The position numbers and the translations under genes are program-made. A stretch of 64,000 nt of DNA from Tepidicaulis sp002389665 (lineage in GTDB: Bacteria; Pseudomonadota; Alphaproteobacteria; Parvibaculales; Parvibaculaceae): assembly GCF_965222285.1 (NCBI RefSeq), contig NZ_OZ244942.1, positions 1,426,001 through 1,490,000 of the forward strand, read 5' to 3'. Shown here one piece after another: positions 62,223 to 64,000 of the stretch; within the stretch, counting starts at the first letter, position 1, and each line of letters starts with the position of its first letter. The notes under the pieces were generated by a model. The model did not search any database and was not told the DNA's origin. It was given only the letters and a program-made list of their open reading frames with translations.

Positions 62223-63032
62223 ATGGCAGCGAGCAAATCGGCGAAAGGCGCCGCGAAAAAGGCACCGCAGCGGCAGGTAAAGCCGCCCAAAGCACTTGTT
62301 GCCGGCAATTGGAAGATGAACGGGCTGAAAGCGAGCCGCCGGGAAGTCGCGGCGCTTGCCAAAAAACTGGCCGGCGCCGGCCGCGTGCCTTGCGAAGTGC
62401 TGATCTGCCCGCCCGCCACGCTGATCGCGCCTTTGGCCGAAACCGCGAAGGGCAGCACGGTCAAGATCGGCGCGCAGGATTGCCACGCCAAAGAGGCAGG
62501 CGCCCATACCGGGGATATCTCCGCCGAGATGGTTAAGGACGCGGGTGGCAAATTCATCATTGTCGGCCATTCCGAGCGCCGCACCGATCACGGGGAAAGC
62601 GACAAGGATGTGCGGGCAAAATCGCAGGCCGTTTACCGCGCCGGGCTCACCGCCATTGTCTGCATCGGGGAAACCGAGGTCGAGCGCGATCAGGGCGCGA
62701 CCCTGAAAGTCCTCACCTCCCAGCTCAAAGGCTCGCTGTCCGATGATGTGACGCCCAAGAACACCGTCATCGCCTATGAGCCCGTCTGGGCCATCGGCAC
62801 GGGCCGCACCCCCACCGCCGAGCAGGTCCGTGAGGTCCATGCCCATATCCGCAAGCGCCTCGTCGCCCGTTTCGGGGAAGAGGGGGCGAAAATCCGCATT
62901 CTTTACGGCGGCTCGGTGAAACCCTCCAATGCCGAAGAGCTGATGGCCGTGCCCAATGTCAACGGCGCGCTTGTCGGTGGGGCGAGCCTCAAGGCGGCGG
63001 ACTTTTTCGGGATTATCGGCGCCTATCTCTGA
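62223..63032 (+). CDS. tpiA: Triosephosphate isomerase
   Basis: Interconverts dihydroxyacetone phosphate and glyceraldehyde 3-phosphate. 269 residues. Active-site parts are GNWKMNG, the catalytic His in VGHSERR and the catalytic Glu in AYEPVWAIGTG; the phosphate loop is ILYGGSVKP. The first 24 residues (SKSAKGAAKKAPQRQVKPPK) are an unusual Lys/Ala-rich extension, since most bacterial enzymes start three to five residues before LVAGNWKMNG. GAGGGGA before the ATG at 62223 and the absence of a later start support it. Confidence 0.95.
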   Translation: MAASKSAKGAAKKAPQRQVKPPKALVAGNWKMNGLKASRREVAALAKKLAGAGRVPCEVLICPPATLIAPLAETAKGSTVKIGAQDCHAKEAGAHTGDISAEMVKDAGGKFIIVGHSERRTDHGESDKDVRAKSQAVYRAGLTAIVCIGETEVERDQGATLKVLTSQLKGSLSDDVTPKNTVIAYEPVWAIGTGRTPTAEQVREVHAHIRKRLVARFGEEGAKIRILYGGSVKPSNAEELMAVPNVNGALVGGASLKAADFFGIIGAYL

Positions 63033-63188
63033 TTTCCGGGAGGTTCAGCGCTTGTCCCCCGGCAAAAGCGCCGTTTCGGCTCGATTAACGCTATTCGCGG
63101 GCTGGTATTCCGCCGGGTCTTGGTTTAAAAGCGCGGCATCTGTGGGAACACCGCATCTGTCAGGCCCGCGGGCAAAGGATACGTCGTC

Positions 63189-63584
63189 ATGGCCACCATC
63201 TTGATCGTTATACATCTGCTGATCGCAGTAGCGCTTGTCGCAACCGTCCTTTTGCAAAGGTCGGAAGGCGGTGCGCTGGGTATCGGCGGCGGTGGCGGCG
63301 GCGGTATGGTGAGCAACCGGGCCGCAGGCAATGCGCTGACCCGCGCCACGGCGATCCTGGCGGCGCTCTTCTTTGCCACCAGCATCGGCCTGACGCTGCT
63401 GGCCCAGGCGGAAAAGCAAGGCTCGTCCATTCTCGAGCAGGTTCCTGCCGGGGTGAGCGAGGAGCCGGTCGAAGCGCCTGAAACGCCGGTTCCCGGCGTG
63501 CCGTCCGCGGATGAGGCAGGCGAGGGGGCAGCTGCACCCAGCGCGCCGGTTTCCGAAGAACCGCAGGTGCCGAGCGCCGATTAA
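63189..63584 (+). CDS. secG: Preprotein translocase subunit SecG
   Basis: Auxiliary subunit of the SecYEG channel. 131 residues. Two membrane helices (about residues 3-22 and 53-72) flank the conserved cytoplasmic loop VLLQRSEGGALGIGGGGGGG. The acidic Ala/Pro/Glu-rich C-terminal tail of about 55 residues is common in alphaproteobacteria. AAAGGAT is the ribosome binding site. The tpiA-secG-pyrG order is conserved in this class. Confidence 0.95.
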   Translation: MATILIVIHLLIAVALVATVLLQRSEGGALGIGGGGGGGMVSNRAAGNALTRATAILAALFFATSIGLTLLAQAEKQGSSILEQVPAGVSEEPVEAPETPVPGVPSADEAGEGAAAPSAPVSEEPQVPSAD

Positions 63585-63671
63585 CCGACGTTTTCTAAGA
63601 AATGAGTTTTTGACGTGCGAAAGCTATTTCCGCGCTTCGAATCGCATTGGCTTCGTATAGGATAAGGGTCC

Positions 63672-64000
63672 ATGACGCGGTATATATTCATCACCGGCGG
63701 CGTGGTTTCTTCCCTAGGGAAAGGCATTGCATCCGCAGCACTCGGCGCGCTTCTGCAAGCGCGCGGGTTTTCCGTCCGCTTACGCAAGCTGGACCCTTAT
63801 CTCAACGTCGATCCGGGCACGATGAGCCCCTTCCAGCATGGGGAAGTGTTCGTCACCGATGACGGGGCGGAAACCGATCTCGACCTCGGCCATTACGAGC
63901 GTTTTACGGGGCGGCCCTGCTCGAAGGGTGACAATATCACCACGGGCCGCATCTATCAGGACATTATCGCCAAGGAACGGCGGGGCGATTATCTGGGCGG
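63672..64000 (+). CDS. pyrG: CTP synthase, N-terminal part (runs off the window)
   Basis: Makes CTP from UTP, ATP and glutamine. 109 complete codons are visible. MTRYIFITGGVVSSLGKGI is the invariant N-terminus with the ATP-binding P-loop-like segment; LRKLDPYLNVDPGTMSPFQHGEVFVTDDGAETDLDLGHYERF is also near-invariant. The C-terminal glutaminase domain lies beyond the window. A possible -10 box TATAGG (about 63655) lies just before the start. Confidence 0.97.
   Translation, partial: MTRYIFITGGVVSSLGKGIASAALGALLQARGFSVRLRKLDPYLNVDPGTMSPFQHGEVFVTDDGAETDLDLGHYERFTGRPCSKGDNITTGRIYQDIIAKERRGDYLG

Overview
This 64-kb window is a stretch of chromosome from an alphaproteobacterium. It has high G+C content and long, tightly packed operons with frequent 1-14 base overlaps. 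Two signs point to the class. LexA-type boxes have the alphaproteobacterial form GTTC-N7-GTTC rather than the gammaproteobacterial form. The order dnaE-rpsB-tsf-pyrH-frr-uppS-cdsA-dxr-rseP-bamA-ompH-lpxD-fabZ-lpxA-lpxI-lpxB, followed on the other strand by gltA/gltX and the lexA-moeA-moaC-trpCDG block, is typical of Hyphomicrobiales/Parvibaculales-like genomes. The species cannot be named from the sequence alone. Almost everything is core metabolism. No prophage, insertion sequence, CRISPR array or rRNA was found.

Layout. 1-42 is the 3' part of tRNA-Asp. 231-14685 is a complete 14-subunit nuoA-N operon (NADH:ubiquinone oxidoreductase, complex I), followed without a break by birA, rnj (RNase J), a methylmalonyl-CoA epimerase and a DUF1467 membrane protein. 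18001-23343 looks like an accessory insert: a chromate transporter, a small-RNA-like intergenic locus, a purine permease on the minus strand, an unknown 153-aa protein and an unknown exported 599-aa protein with papain/NlpC-like features. 23379-26845 holds proS and the lipoprotein exporter genes lolC and lolD. A LexA box then precedes a 46-codon membrane-protein gene, and dnaE follows. 30914-46099 is the translation and envelope superoperon: S2, EF-Ts, UMP kinase, ribosome recycling factor, undecaprenyl-PP synthase, CDP-diglyceride synthase, MEP pathway Dxr, site-2 protease RseP, BamA, Skp and the lipid A genes lpxD-fabZ-lpxA-lpxI-lpxB. It meets the minus-strand gltA at a bidirectional terminator.

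46155-61901 is mostly minus strand: gltA, gltX, lexA, moeA, moaC, a GNAT acetyltransferase, trpC, trpD, trpG, trpE and a PpiD/SurA-like foldase. comEC and a divergent polysaccharide deacetylase lie on the plus strand among them. The deacetylase splits trpE from trpGDC. 62223-64000 returns to the plus strand with tpiA, secG and the start of pyrG.

How the parts work together. The nuo operon supplies the respiratory proton pump. The rpsB-to-lpxB run couples translation factors to isoprenoid, phospholipid, lipid A and outer-membrane protein biogenesis. lolCD delivers lipoproteins to the outer membrane. LexA probably controls itself and the small membrane protein in front of dnaE. The items most worth a second look are that SOS-box microprotein (26914-27146), the overlapping small-RNA locus (19242-19422), the exported papain-like protein (21544-23343), and the double hairpin in front of trpE (59928-60012).
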